A stretch of 64,000 nt of DNA from Alkalilacustris brevis (GTDB lineage: Bacteria; Pseudomonadota; Alphaproteobacteria; Rhodobacterales; Rhodobacteraceae): assembly GCF_003350345.1 (NCBI RefSeq), contig NZ_QNVJ01000020.1, positions 1-64,000 of the forward strand. The letters run 5' to 3'. Each line of letters starts with the position of its first letter. Position 1 is the first letter of the stretch. Below are positions 42,681-51,502 of this stretch, one piece after another. The translations under genes were made by a program, and so were the position numbers. The notes beneath the pieces were generated by a model, which worked only from the letters and a program-made list of their open reading frames with translations, did not search any database and was not told the DNA's origin.

Positions 42681-42768
42681 CAGCCCTTGCCGTTTTCTTT
42701 CGCTCACCCTCCTTATAGGACGCGCGCGGGGCGACACAATGCGCCTTGCCGCAAAGAGGAACCGCAAG

Positions 42769-43635
42769 ATGCCCGAATTGCCTGAGGTCGAAACCGTGCG
42801 TCGCGGGCTTGAGCCGGTGATGCGGGGCCGGGTGATTGAACGTGCCGATATCCGCCGCCCCGATCTGCGCTGGCCCTTCCCGCCCGACATGCGCGCGCGG
42901 CTGGAGGGGCACCGGGTCGAGGCGCTGCGAAGGCGGTCGAAATACCTGCTGCTCGACATGTCCTCGGGCGAGACGCTGCTCATCCACCTTGGCATGTCGG
43001 GGCGGATGCTGGTCAGCGGCCCGGCGGCAGCGCGCGCCATGCCCGGTGTCTTTGCCCATGACCACCCGGCTCCGGCCCGGCACGATCATGTGGTGTTCGA
43101 TATGGCGGGCGGCGCCCGCGTGACTTTCAACGATGCCCGCCGCTTCGGCGCCATGGATCTGGCCGCGACCCCCACGATCGAGGCCCACTCCCTGCTGCGC
43201 AACCTCGGCCCCGAGCCGCTGGGCAACAGTTTCGACGAGGCCTGGCTGGCCGCGCGCCTCAAGGGCCGCAACACCCCGATCAAGGCCGCTCTGCTGGACC
43301 AGCGTCTGGTGGCCGGTCTGGGCAATATCTATGTCTGCGAGGTGCTGCACCGGGCGGGCATCTCGCCGCAACGCAAGGCCGGGCGCATCGCGCAGGCGCG
43401 GGTGGCGGCACTGGTGGCGATTATCCGGCAGGTGCTGGCCGAGGCGATCGAGGCCGGCGGGTCATCCTTGCGCGATCACCGCCAGACCAGCGGCGAACTG
43501 GGCTATTTCCAGCATGTTTTCCGCGCCTACGGGCGCGAAGGGCAGCCCTGCCCGACCCCCGATTGCGAAGGCGTGATCCGGCGTCTGACACAGGCCGGGC
43601 GCTCGACCTTCCACTGCCCGCAGTGTCAAAGATGA
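42769..43635 (+). CDS. mutM: Formamidopyrimidine-DNA glycosylase
   Basis: This 288-residue base-excision repair enzyme removes 8-oxoguanine and ring-opened purines and nicks the strand. After Met removal, the catalytic Pro and Glu (MPELPEVET) are at the N-terminus. The lysine motif [11 protein letters not shown] and the zinc finger CPTPDC-x16-CPQC at the C-terminus are intact, and HLGMSGRM is present. Upstream starts in the same frame are excluded because the N-terminal proline must be exposed. Confidence 0.96.
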   Translation: MPELPEVETVRRGLEPVMRGRVIERADIRRPDLRWPFPPDMRARLEGHRVEALRRRSKYLLLDMSSGETLLIHLGMSGRMLVSGPAAARAMPGVFAHDHPAPARHDHVVFDMAGGARVTFNDARRFGAMDLAATPTIEAHSLLRNLGPEPLGNSFDEAWLAARLKGRNTPIKAALLDQRLVAGLGNIYVCEVLHRAGISPQRKAGRIAQARVAALVAIIRQVLAEAIEAGGSSLRDHRQTSGELGYFQHVFRAYGREGQPCPTPDCEGVIRRLTQAGRSTFHCPQCQR

Positions 43636-43698
43636 CTTGATCCGTCACCTGAGGCTGCTATGGACTCCCGCCACTGCTGACCAGAGAGGTGCCTGCAA

Positions 43699-44475
43699 AT
43701 GGCCTATGAAACGCTGATCGTCGAAGTCTCCGACCATGTCGCGCTGATCAAGTTGAACAGGCCCGATGCCCTGAACGCGTTGAACAGCCAGCTTCTGGGA
43801 GAGCTTGCCGCCGCCCTGCGCGCGGCCGATTCCAACGACAAGGTGCGCTGCATCGTTCTGACCGGCTCGGACAAGGCCTTTGCCGCCGGGGCCGATGTGA
43901 AGGAAATGTCCGAGAAGTCCTTCGTCGATGTCTTTTCAGAAGACCTCTACGCGCGCGAGGCCGAGGCCATCGACGGCGTGCGCAAGCCGATCATCGCCGC
44001 CGTATCGGGCTATGCGCTGGGCGGCGGCTGCGAATTGGCGATGATGTGCGATTTCATCATTGCCGCAGATACTGCGAAATTCGGCCAGCCCGAGATCAAT
44101 CTTGGCGTGATGGCAGGGCTGGGCGGCACCCAGCGCCTGACACGCTTTGTTGGCAAGTCCAAGGCAATGGACATGCATCTGACCGGCCGCTTCATGGACG
44201 CCGAAGAGGCCGAGCGCGCGGGCCTGGTCAGCCGCGTGGTCCCTGCCAAGAAACTGATGGAAACGGCAATGGAAGCGGCGCACAAGATCGCCGAGAAATC
44301 CGCGGTGACCGTGACGGCCATCAAGGAGACGGTGAACCGCTCGTACGAAACCACGCTGCGCGAAGGGATTTTCTACGAGCGCCGAATCTTCAACGCACTG
44401 TTCGCCACCGAGGACCAGAAAGAGGGCATGGCCGCCTTCATCGAAAAGCGCGAGGCGCAGTTTCGCGACAAGTGA
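43699..44475 (+). CDS. Enoyl-CoA hydratase
   Basis: This 258-residue crotonase-family enzyme has the CoA/oxyanion motifs [14 protein letters not shown] and [15 protein letters not shown]. The second catalytic glutamate region [17 protein letters not shown] is intact, so hydration of trans-2-enoyl-CoA in fatty-acid degradation is likely. The ribosome site is AGAGG. It occupies the position between mutM and rpsT seen in Rhodobacteraceae genomes. Confidence 0.93.
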   Translation: MAYETLIVEVSDHVALIKLNRPDALNALNSQLLGELAAALRAADSNDKVRCIVLTGSDKAFAAGADVKEMSEKSFVDVFSEDLYAREAEAIDGVRKPIIAAVSGYALGGGCELAMMCDFIIAADTAKFGQPEINLGVMAGLGGTQRLTRFVGKSKAMDMHLTGRFMDAEEAERAGLVSRVVPAKKLMETAMEAAHKIAEKSAVTVTAIKETVNRSYETTLREGIFYERRIFNALFATEDQKEGMAAFIEKREAQFRDK

Positions 44476-44627
44476 GCAGGGGCCTTCCCTTTTGCGTTCG
44501 GCTGGTATAAACGGCGCCACACATGCGCGTGGGCCCGCTTAAGGCATGAGATCGAATCGGCATTCCTGCCGTGCCGTGGGTCCGTTTGCGCAACAGGAAC
44601 GCAACAGACCCGAAAGAGACACGACAG

Positions 44628-44894
44628 ATGGCCAACACGCCCCAGTCCAAGAAACGCGCCCGCCAGAACGAGCGACGCTATGCCGTGAACAAGGCCCGCC
44701 GTTCGCGGATCCGCACCTACCTGCGCAAGGTTGAAGAAGCGATTTCGTCGGGCGACAAGGACGCCGCCGCCCAGGCGCTGCGCGCGGCGCAGCCCGAACT
44801 GATGCGTGGCGTGACCAAAGGCGTCGTCCACAAGAACACCGCCGCGCGCAAGATGTCGCGCCTGTCGGCCCGGGTAAAGGCGCTGGGCGCCTGA
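44628..44894 (+). CDS. rpsT: 30S ribosomal protein S20
   Basis: This 88-residue, very basic protein has the typical start [30 protein letters not shown] and a C-terminal [23 protein letters not shown]. It binds 16S rRNA in the small subunit. In Rhodobacteraceae rpsT is usually followed by dnaA; here a terminator and flagellin follow. Confidence 0.97.
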   Translation: MANTPQSKKRARQNERRYAVNKARRSRIRTYLRKVEEAISSGDKDAAAQALRAAQPELMRGVTKGVVHKNTAARKMSRLSARVKALGA

Positions 44895-44951
44895 TCCTGC
44901 CTGCGGTCGCCCGCACAATAGCCGGCCGCACCCCTGAAAAGACCACGCGAG

Positions 44952-44977
44952 AGCGGGCCCGTTGCGGCCCGCTTTTT
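44952..44977 (+). terminator. Rho-independent terminator of rpsT
   Basis: AGCGGGCC (44952-44959) pairs with GGCCCGCT (44966-44973) around a 6-base loop, followed by TTTTT. It lies 57 bases after the rpsT stop. Confidence 0.93.
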
Positions 44978-45064
44978 CGTTTCCGACGCTTGCCCGCAGG
45001 ATCGAGGCCGTGGCCCGAATCCGACGCCGTTCTCTAAAATCCGCCATAACCCGGCGCGCGCCCT

Positions 45065-45213
45065 TAAGCCCTCGTTAGAGATTGCCGGACAGTCTTTCCC
45101 GGCATCCCGGAAAACCGGGCGCGCGGCCCATGCAGACCTGCGCCGCACCCGTGCAGAACGCCGCTTCTCGCACCCCACAGGGTGAAAACCGTCAATCCCG
45201 GCGCAAAAGCGCC
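45065..45213 (+). promoter_or_regulatory. Flagellin leader: weak sigma-28-like site and two AAAA-loop hairpins
   Basis: The 341-base gap after rpsT holds the terminator and this leader. TAAG (45065-45068) and GCCGGACA (45084-45091), spaced by 15 bases, weakly resemble a sigma-28 promoter. Two hairpins follow: CCCGG-AAAA-CCGGG (45106-45119) and GGCGC-AAAA-GCGCC (45200-45213), the latter just ahead of the ribosome site AAGGA. In Caulobacter, FlbT acts on the flagellin leader, and these hairpins are candidate targets. The promoter call is weak. Confidence 0.4.
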
Positions 45214-45235
45214 GCATATTGCAAGGAATCCGGCA

Positions 45236-46783
45236 ATGGCAAGCATTCTCACGAACACGGGCGCAATGGTCGCCCTGCAAACGCTGAAAGGCGTCAACAA
45301 GAATCTCGAAACCACGCAGAACGAAATCGCGACCGGCAAAAAGGTCGCCACCGCCAAGGATAACGCGGCGGTCTGGGCGATCTCCAAGGTGATGGAATCC
45401 GATGTGAAAGGCTTCAACGGCATCAAGGAAAGCCTCTCGCTGGGCGAATCCACCGTCGCAGTGGCGCGGCAGGCCTCGGAAACGGTGACCGACCTGCTGA
45501 CCGAGATGAAGGGCAAGATCGTCGCGGCGCAGGAAGAGAACGTGGATCGCGGCAAGATCCAGACCGATATCGAACAGCTGCGCGAACAGATCTCTTCGGT
45601 GGTGGCCTCGGCACAGTTCAACGGGCTGAACCTGATCGACGGCAATGCCACCGACCCGGTGAGCATCCTGGCCTCGCTCGACCGCGCGGCCGATGGCACG
45701 CTTGAAAGCAGCGCGATCGATGTCCGCACACAGGATTTCACCACGGACGCCGGACAGTTCGGCACCGGCGACACACTGGATGCCAATCTCGATGTCAACG
45801 GGCTCGACGGCGGCAACTTGGTCGGCACCACTACGACCAACGATGTCACCTTCACCACCGATCTGGGCGCGGCCGAAGGCGGCAGCTATGACGTTGCGAT
45901 CAGCATTGGCGGCGGCACGGCGATCAACATCTCGGTTGCACTGGCCAACGATCAGACGGCCAACACGATCGCCGGCTCGATTGCCAATGCGATCAATGCC
46001 GCCGTCGACCCGGGCGATCCGAGCTATAACGCCGACCTTGCGGCCATCGGCCTGACTGCCACCGACACTGCCGGCGCCCTCACCTTCTCGACCTCCGGGA
46101 CGTTCGACGAGGTCGAGATCGACATGTCCGCGATCAATGCGCTTGCGACCACCGTCGGTGGCGACGGCCCCGTGGCCACCCTCGACCCCACTGCCGCAAC
46201 TATAACCTTCGACGGCGAGATCAGTGCAGGTGACAGCTACCGCGTGACCATCGATAACGTGGACTATGATTACATCGCAGCGGGAGGCGACACTTTCGAA
46301 GATGTGGCCAACGGGCTCGCAGCGTTAATCAACGAATCCGACCTGACTGGTGTCGCAACTCAGGTTACCGAGGACGGCGGCAACTACACGCTGTCGGTGG
46401 CGCAGTCCGGTGCGGATGTTTCGTTCAATGCCACAGGTGCCGAAGACGGCACTCCGGCTGGCGGCCTCCTGGCCCTTGCGGGAATCAATGTCTCCACCCA
46501 GGAAGGCGCCGTACAAGCGCTCAACGATATCGAGACGCTGATCCAGTTCGGGATCGACGCCTCGGCCTCGTTCGGTTCCGCCCAGGCGCGGATCGAGATT
46601 CAGAGCGAGTTTGTCAGCAAGCTGACCGATTCGCTGATTACCGGCATCGGCACACTGGTAGATGCCGACATGGAGGAAACCTCGGCGCGGCTGCAGGCGC
46701 TTCAGGTGCAGCAGCAGCTGGCAGTGCAATCGCTGACGATCGCCAACCAGGCGCCGCAGAACATCCTGTCGCTGTTCCGGTAA
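45236..46783 (+). CDS. fliC: Flagellin
   Basis: This 515-residue filament subunit has conserved N-terminal (SILTNTGAMVALQTLKGVNKN, NEIATGKKVATAKDNAA) and C-terminal (LQALQVQQQLAVQSLTIANQ, ending NILSLFR) coiled-coil D0/D1 regions. The middle (about 175-440) is an acidic, Thr/Gly/Asp-rich surface domain. This domain is large for alphaproteobacteria, whose flagellins are often 270-400 residues. The ATG at 45236 has AAGGA upstream. flaF and flbT follow, so expression is probably post-transcriptionally controlled. Confidence 0.95.
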   Translation: MASILTNTGAMVALQTLKGVNKNLETTQNEIATGKKVATAKDNAAVWAISKVMESDVKGFNGIKESLSLGESTVAVARQASETVTDLLTEMKGKIVAAQEENVDRGKIQTDIEQLREQISSVVASAQFNGLNLIDGNATDPVSILASLDRAADGTLESSAIDVRTQDFTTDAGQFGTGDTLDANLDVNGLDGGNLVGTTTTNDVTFTTDLGAAEGGSYDVAISIGGGTAINISVALANDQTANTIAGSIANAINAAVDPGDPSYNADLAAIGLTATDTAGALTFSTSGTFDEVEIDMSAINALATTVGGDGPVATLDPTAATITFDGEISAGDSYRVTIDNVDYDYIAAGGDTFEDVANGLAALINESDLTGVATQVTEDGGNYTLSVAQSGADVSFNATGAEDGTPAGGLLALAGINVSTQEGAVQALNDIETLIQFGIDASASFGSAQARIEIQSEFVSKLTDSLITGIGTLVDADMEETSARLQALQVQQQLAVQSLTIANQAPQNILSLFR

Positions 46784-46790
46784 GCTGACC

Positions 46791-46819
46791 GGCCGGTGGC
46801 GGCCACCACCGCCCCGGCC
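46791..46819 (+). other. GC-rich hairpin between fliC and flaF
   Basis: GGCCGG-T-GGCGG (46791-46802) pairs with CCGCC-CCGGCC (46809-46819), eleven base pairs with one bulge and a 6-base loop. It starts 7 bases after the flagellin stop. No T-run follows, so it may stabilise flagellin mRNA while limiting read-through. Confidence 0.65.
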
Positions 46820-46869
46820 CACCAGCCTGAAATCCGCGCGCCCCCATATCTTCCAGGGAAGGAAATGCC

Positions 46870-47250
46870 GTGACCATGACCGCCATGGCCAGCACCGCCT
46901 ACGCCAGCCCCGGTGCGCCCACACGCACCCCCCGCGCCAGCGAATATGACGCAATCGCACGCATCACCGCCCGCCTGAAATCGGCGGCCGAACGCGGCGA
47001 CCAGGGCTTTGCGCAACTCGCCGCCGCGCTGCATGAAAACCGCCGGCTCTGGCTGATACTGGCCAGTGATGTCGCCGGAAAGGAAAATGCCCTGCCCCCC
47101 AACCTGCGGGCGCAGATCCTCTACCTGGCCGCCTTTACCGAACAGCACAGCCGCAAGGTGCTTGCAAACCAGGCGGCGGCCGATGCGCTGATCGACGTCA
47201 ACACCGCCGTGATGCGCGGTTTGCGTGGCGATGCAGGAGAAGGGGCATGA
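46870..47250 (+). CDS. flaF: Flagellar biosynthesis regulator FlaF
   Basis: This 126-residue protein matches FlaF (SEYDAIARITARLKSAAERG, LHENRRLWLILASDVAG, LPPNLRAQILYLAAFTEQHS). In Caulobacter FlaF is required for flagellin synthesis and secretion and opposes FlbT. The start is GTG at 46870 with AAGGAA 5 bases ahead, or ATG at 46876. Its stop overlaps flbT by 4 bases. Confidence 0.92.
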   Translation: MTMTAMASTAYASPGAPTRTPRASEYDAIARITARLKSAAERGDQGFAQLAAALHENRRLWLILASDVAGKENALPPNLRAQILYLAAFTEQHSRKVLANQAAADALIDVNTAVMRGLRGDAGEGA

Positions 47251-47651
47251 GCGGCCTGGTACTGAAGCTTTCTCCCAAGGAGCGCGTGCTCATCAACGGC
47301 GCGGTGATCGAGAATGGTGACCGCCGCTCGCGGTTGTCGATCGTCACGCCCAACGCCAACATCCTGCGGCTGCGCGACGCCATCCACCCCGAACAGGCGA
47401 ATACTCCGGTGCGACGGGTCTGTTACATCGCGCAGCTTGTGCTCTCGGGCGATGTGGCCCCCGAAGAGGCGCGTCAGCAGCTCCTGCGCGGAATCGAGCA
47501 ACTCAGCCAGGTGCTGACCGATCACGACAGCCGGCGCCTGCTCGCCCAAGCGACCGAGGCCGTTCTGGACGAGGCGCACTATCAGGCGCTCAAGGCCCTG
47601 CGCGTTCTGCTTCCGCGCGAAGACCGGCTCCTTGCCGCGGCAAGGCAATGA
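47247..47651 (+). CDS. flbT: Flagellin translation repressor FlbT
   Basis: This 134-residue protein carries the FlbT pattern LVLKLSPKERVLINGAVIENGDRRSRLSIVTP and HPEQANTPVRRVCYIAQL. FlbT reduces flagellin mRNA stability or translation when the hook is incomplete. It overlaps flaF and the following DUF1217 gene by 4 bases each, so all three are co-translated. Confidence 0.94.
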   Translation: MSGLVLKLSPKERVLINGAVIENGDRRSRLSIVTPNANILRLRDAIHPEQANTPVRRVCYIAQLVLSGDVAPEEARQQLLRGIEQLSQVLTDHDSRRLLAQATEAVLDEAHYQALKALRVLLPREDRLLAAARQ

Positions 47652-48469
47652 GCTTTCAGCCGGTTGTGCCGGTGTCGGGGTTCGGCGGCTGGACCTTCCT
47701 CAACCGCACCCTTGACACCCAGGTCGAAAGCTTCCGCAAGGCGCCCGCGATGCAGCGCGATACCGCCTATTTCCGCGAGAACATCGCGCGCGTGGAAAGC
47801 GCAGCCGACCTGGTCGCCGACCGCCGCCTGCTGCGGGTGGCACTGGGCGCCTTCGGGCTGGAGGATGACATCAACAGCCGCGCCTTCATCCGCCGGATTC
47901 TGGAGGATGGCACCGAAGCCCGCGACGCCCTGGCAAACCGGCTGGCCGACAAACGCTATCTGCAGTTGGCGCAAACCTTCACCTTCGGCACCTCCGATGG
48001 CCCGGCGACGCAGTCGGAAGGCTTCGCAGACCGGATCACCGCCGCTTATCAAGGCCGTCAGTTCGAGATTGCGGTTGGCAAGCGTGACGACAACCTGCGC
48101 CTGGCGCTGAACATGCGGCGCGAGCTGGCCGCAATTGCCGCCGAAGATCGGGGCGAGCGCGCCAAATGGTTCTCCATCCTCGGATCGCCACCGCTGCGGC
48201 AGGTGTTCGAAACCGCCTTCGGTCTGCCCGGCAGCTTTGCCGGGATCGACCTGGACCAGCAGCTTTCGGTCGTCCAGCGGCGCACGCAGCGGATGTTCGG
48301 CGAAAGCTCCGTCAATCAATTCGCCGAACCGGAAAAGATCGAGGAGCTTGCCCAGCGCTTCCTGCTCCGGGCGGATACGCAATCCATGCTGAACGGTCTT
48401 TCAATCTCGGGCGGGGCGGTCGCATTGCAGCTTCTGCAAGCGGGTCAGGGCGGCGCGCCCCTGCGCTAG
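47648..48469 (+). CDS. DUF1217 flagellar-associated protein
   Basis: This 273-residue soluble protein has repeated DUF1217-type helical segments (WTFLNRTLDTQVESFRKAP, ENIARVESAADLVADRRLLRVALGAFGLEDDINSRAFIRRIL). The family occurs in alphaproteobacterial flagellar loci; its function is not known. Four-base overlap with flbT places it in the flagellin operon. No terminator was recognised in the 220 bases to the convergent fliI gene. Confidence 0.85.
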   Translation: MSFQPVVPVSGFGGWTFLNRTLDTQVESFRKAPAMQRDTAYFRENIARVESAADLVADRRLLRVALGAFGLEDDINSRAFIRRILEDGTEARDALANRLADKRYLQLAQTFTFGTSDGPATQSEGFADRITAAYQGRQFEIAVGKRDDNLRLALNMRRELAAIAAEDRGERAKWFSILGSPPLRQVFETAFGLPGSFAGIDLDQQLSVVQRRTQRMFGESSVNQFAEPEKIEELAQRFLLRADTQSMLNGLSISGGAVALQLLQAGQGGAPLR

Positions 48470-48691
48470 AGTGACTACATGGAAGCGCCGCACCCACCCT
48501 GCCGGGGCCGCCACATTTTCTGTAGATAGTGCCACAGCACAGGGCCACGCGGACCCGGGCGCCCCACCGGTCGCACAGTTTGCCTGGCATTGATCCGGCG
48601 CGCAGCCCCCACGGCCCGGCGAACTCACGGGCAGGGCAGCCTTTCCCGCAAGCGGGCAATCCCGGCAGCGAAACAGGGCCGCGCACCCTGC

Positions 48692-50047
48692 TCAGCCGGC
48701 GTTCGCGGACATCTGTTGCCTGGTTTCCGCCTCGTCCGGCGCCACCAGGGAGGCCGCGAGGCGCGCAAAGCTTGCGGCAATATCCTCGGGCGCTTCTTCC
48801 GCCAGGAAGGCATCGAGCGCGGGCCAACAGGCAATCGCGCGATCGACCAGCGGATCGGAGCCCGGCGCATAAAGCCCTGCCTGGATCATCATTTCGCTGC
48901 GCGCGTAGGCGCCCAGCAGGCGCCGCGCCTCGGAAATGAGGGCATTTTCCCCGGCGCTGGCAGCCTCGGGCAAGCTGCGCGAGACCGACCGAAGCAGATC
49001 AATCGCCGGAAAGCGCCCCCGCTCGGCGATTTCCCGGTCAAGCACCACATGACCGTCCAGCACCCCGCGCAGGATATCGGCGACAGGCTCATCCATGTCG
49101 GCGCCGGCCACCAGCACGCTGAACAACGCCGTGATGTCGCCCTGCCCCTCGCCCCCCGGCCCGGCGCGTTCAGCCAGCGCGGTGATCATCGGTGCGACCG
49201 AGGGCGGATAGCCGCGCAGGCTGCCTGCCTCGCCGGCGGCAAGCGCGATCTCGCGATGCGCCTCGGCAAAGCGCGTCACCGAATCGGTCAGCAGGAGCAC
49301 ATGCGCGCCGGTATCGCGGAAATGCTCGGCCACGGCCATCGCCGTCCAGGCCGCACGGCGGCGCATCAGCGCAGGCTGGTCGGATGTGGATGCCACGACA
49401 ACCGCGCGCGCCATGCCCGCAGCCCCCAGCACCGCGCGGGTGAATTCGCGCAATTCGCGCCCGCGCTCTCCGATCAGCGCGACCACCACGACATCGGCCT
49501 CCAGCCCGCGCGCCAGGTTGCCCAGCAAGGTCGATTTGCCCACGCCCGCGCCGGCAAACAGGCCGATACGCTGGCCACGCACGATGGGCAGCAGCGTGTT
49601 GAAGGCGGCAATGCCGGTTTCCAGCCGCGCGCCAAGCGGCTTTCGCCGGGCCGCGGGCGGCGCCGCGGCACGCACCGGTCGCGTGACAGGGCCGGGCGCA
49701 AGCGGGCGGTCATCGAGCGGCTGACCAAAGGCGTCGACAATCCGGCCGATCCAACCCGCATGAGGGCTGACCCCGCAGGTGCCCAGCAACTCGACCTCGT
49801 CGCCGATGGCGACACCCTCGGCCGGGTCGTCGGGCAGCACGGTCAACCCGGCGACGGACAGGTGCAGCACCTCGCCCCCCATCGCCGCGCGACCGACACC
49901 GCGAATCGCAACCCGGTCACCCAGGCGCGCCAGCCGCGACAGCCCCGTCACCATCATGACACCGCGCCCGACCTCGGCCACACGGCCCAGGTGACGGATG
50001 CGCCGAATGCCGGAAATCTGCCTTTGAAGGCTGTCGAACATCTCCAT
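48692..50047 (-). CDS. fliI: Flagellar type III export ATPase FliI
   Basis: This 451-residue ATPase powers export of flagellar subunits. Walker A is FAGAGVGKSTLL; further motifs are VALIGERGRELREF, LLLTDSVTRFAEAHREIALAAGE and the family signature GYPPSVAPMI. The N-terminal beta-barrel contains GDRVAIRG-GGEVLHLS. It resembles the F1 beta subunit. The C-terminal tail is acidic. It is divergent from flgB over 84 bases, which must hold promoters for both. Confidence 0.93.
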   Translation of the reverse strand: MEMFDSLQRQISGIRRIRHLGRVAEVGRGVMMVTGLSRLARLGDRVAIRGVGRAAMGGEVLHLSVAGLTVLPDDPAEGVAIGDEVELLGTCGVSPHAGWIGRIVDAFGQPLDDRPLAPGPVTRPVRAAAPPAARRKPLGARLETGIAAFNTLLPIVRGQRIGLFAGAGVGKSTLLGNLARGLEADVVVVALIGERGRELREFTRAVLGAAGMARAVVVASTSDQPALMRRRAAWTAMAVAEHFRDTGAHVLLLTDSVTRFAEAHREIALAAGEAGSLRGYPPSVAPMITALAERAGPGGEGQGDITALFSVLVAGADMDEPVADILRGVLDGHVVLDREIAERGRFPAIDLLRSVSRSLPEAASAGENALISEARRLLGAYARSEMMIQAGLYAPGSDPLVDRAIACWPALDAFLAEEAPEDIAASFARLAASLVAPDEAETRQQMSANAG

Positions 50048-50131
50048 CGCGGGTTCTCCCGTTCAGCGCCTTACCTTTTCTAAAGGAATCACCCTTAACC
50101 CTCGGTGTATGCCTTCGAGGGAGAAGCCCCG

Positions 50132-50518
50132 ATGTTCGACACACCAGACCTGCTGAAACTGGCCCACGCCAGCGCCGCCCATGCCGCGCAGCGCCAGACT
50201 GTGATCGCCGGCAACGTCGCCAATGCCGACACGCCCGGCTACAAGGCCCGCGACACCGAGGGTTTCGCCGCATTCCTGGAACGTACCCGCACGCGGGATC
50301 GCGCCACCGGGCCGCGCGACCCTGCCGCCACCCGCTCGCAACCGCCGGGGGCGGGGGCGCAGGTATTCGAGCTGGCCGCACCCGCCGCGCCAAACGGCAA
50401 TACCGTCTCGCTCGAGGCGGAAATGGTGCGCGCGGTCGAAACCCGGCACCAGCACGAGATGGCGCTCAGCATCTACCGCAGCACCAGCGGCATCCTGCGC
50501 GCCGCGCTCGGGCGCTGA
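50132..50518 (+). CDS. flgB: Flagellar basal-body rod protein FlgB
   Basis: This 128-residue proximal rod protein has the rod signature QRQTVIAGNVANADTPGYKARD and the C-terminal helix SLEAEMVRAVETRHQHEMALSIYR. The ATG at 50132 has GGGAGAAG about 8 bases ahead. It begins the operon flgB-flgC-fliE-fliQ-flgF-flgG-flgA-flgH-fliL. Confidence 0.93.
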   Translation: MFDTPDLLKLAHASAAHAAQRQTVIAGNVANADTPGYKARDTEGFAAFLERTRTRDRATGPRDPAATRSQPPGAGAQVFELAAPAAPNGNTVSLEAEMVRAVETRHQHEMALSIYRSTSGILRAALGR

Positions 50519-50532
50519 GAGGGGCGGCAGCG

Positions 50533-50928
50533 ATGGGCGATCTTGTTTCAACCCTTGCGCTTTCCTCTTCGGGGATGGAGGCCCAGGCACGCCGGTTGCG
50601 CCATGTGACCGAGAACATCGCCAATGCCGACACGCCCGGCTACCGGCGCAAGACCGCCAGCTTCGAAATGGCACTACATGATGCAGGCGCCCCGGCCGGC
50701 CAGGTCACCCCGGGGCAGGTGCGGCTGGACCCGCGGGCGCTGGCGCGGGTTTACGACCCTGGCCATCCGCTGGCCGATGACACCGGCCATTACGACGGCT
50801 CCAACGTCGATCTGGTGATCGAGATCGCAGACGCCCGCGAGGCCCAGCGCAGTTATGAGGCCAATCTCAGAATGTTCGACCAGGCGCGGCAGATGTCGCA
50901 ATCGCTGCTCGAACTGCTGCGCCGATAG
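50533..50928 (+). CDS. flgC: Flagellar basal-body rod protein FlgC
   Basis: This 131-residue rod protein has the N-terminal rod motif RHVTENIANADTPGYRRK and the C-terminal SNVDLVIEIADAREAQRSYEANLRMFDQARQM. It stacks on FlgB in the periplasmic rod. The gene lies 14 bases after flgB. Confidence 0.94.
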   Translation: MGDLVSTLALSSSGMEAQARRLRHVTENIANADTPGYRRKTASFEMALHDAGAPAGQVTPGQVRLDPRALARVYDPGHPLADDTGHYDGSNVDLVIEIADAREAQRSYEANLRMFDQARQMSQSLLELLRR

Positions 50929-50940
50929 GGAGGGTCCAGA

Positions 50941-51231
50941 ATGGATATCCGCACCGCCATCGCGGCCCAGAGCTATGCCACCGCAAAGCCCGCCACCGCG
51001 CCCGCCGCACCCGAAGGCAGCGCCCGCAACCCCGCCGCCCAGGCGGCCGGCAGCTTTGCCGAGACCCTGTCGCGGGGCGAGGAAACCGCCCAGGCGGCCC
51101 TTGCCGGCAAGGCCGATGCCCATGCCCTGGTGCAGGCCCTGGCCGAAACCGAGCTTGCCGTCGAAACCGCCGTGACGCTGCGCGACAAGGTTGTCGAGGC
51201 GTATCAGGAAATCCTGCGGATGCCGGTGTGA
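50941..51231 (+). CDS. fliE: Flagellar hook-basal body protein FliE
   Basis: This 96-residue protein joins the MS ring to the rod. SFAETLSRGEETAQAALAGKADAHALVQALAETELAVETAVTLRDKVVEAYQEILRMPV is the family pattern (shown here in part as ALAETELAVETAV and KVVEAYQEILRMPV for recognition). The gene lies 12 bases after flgC and touches fliQ. Confidence 0.92.
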   Translation: MDIRTAIAAQSYATAKPATAPAAPEGSARNPAAQAAGSFAETLSRGEETAQAALAGKADAHALVQALAETELAVETAVTLRDKVVEAYQEILRMPV

Positions 51232-51233
51232 CC

Positions 51234-51500
51234 ATGAACGAGGCCATCTTTTTCGACACGCTGCGCCAGGGGCTGTGGATCGCGGTCAGGATTGCAGCGC
51301 CGATGCTGACCGTGGCGCTTATTGCGGGGGTTGCCGTGGGGCTCTTTCAGGCGCTGACCTCGGTGCAGGAAATGACGCTGACCTTTGTACCCAAGCTACT
51401 GGCCATCGTCATCGTCTTCTGGGTTTCCATGAGCATGATGACCCGCACGCTGGTCGATTTCTTCACGGGCCGCATCGTGCCCCTGATCGCGGGGTTATAG
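51234..51500 (+). CDS. fliQ: Flagellar export gate protein FliQ
   Basis: This 88-residue inner-membrane protein with two helices (about 17-40 and 52-72) is part of the FliPQR export gate. AAPMLTVALIAGVAVGLFQALTSVQEMTL is a family hallmark. ATG at 51234 is chosen; a GTG at 51228 overlapping the fliE stop by 4 bases is possible. Confidence 0.93.
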   Translation: MNEAIFFDTLRQGLWIAVRIAAPMLTVALIAGVAVGLFQALTSVQEMTLTFVPKLLAIVIVFWVSMSMMTRTLVDFFTGRIVPLIAGL

Positions 51501-51502
51501 CG

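Noticed and set aside
40335-42785. Plus-strand open frame of 816 codons opposite ubiB and ubiE
   Set aside because: Antisense shadow of two well recognised genes; His/Arg-rich composition without domains.
44895-45235. Replication origin after rpsT
   Set aside because: No DnaA-box cluster or AT-rich unwinding element was recognised, and dnaA is absent.
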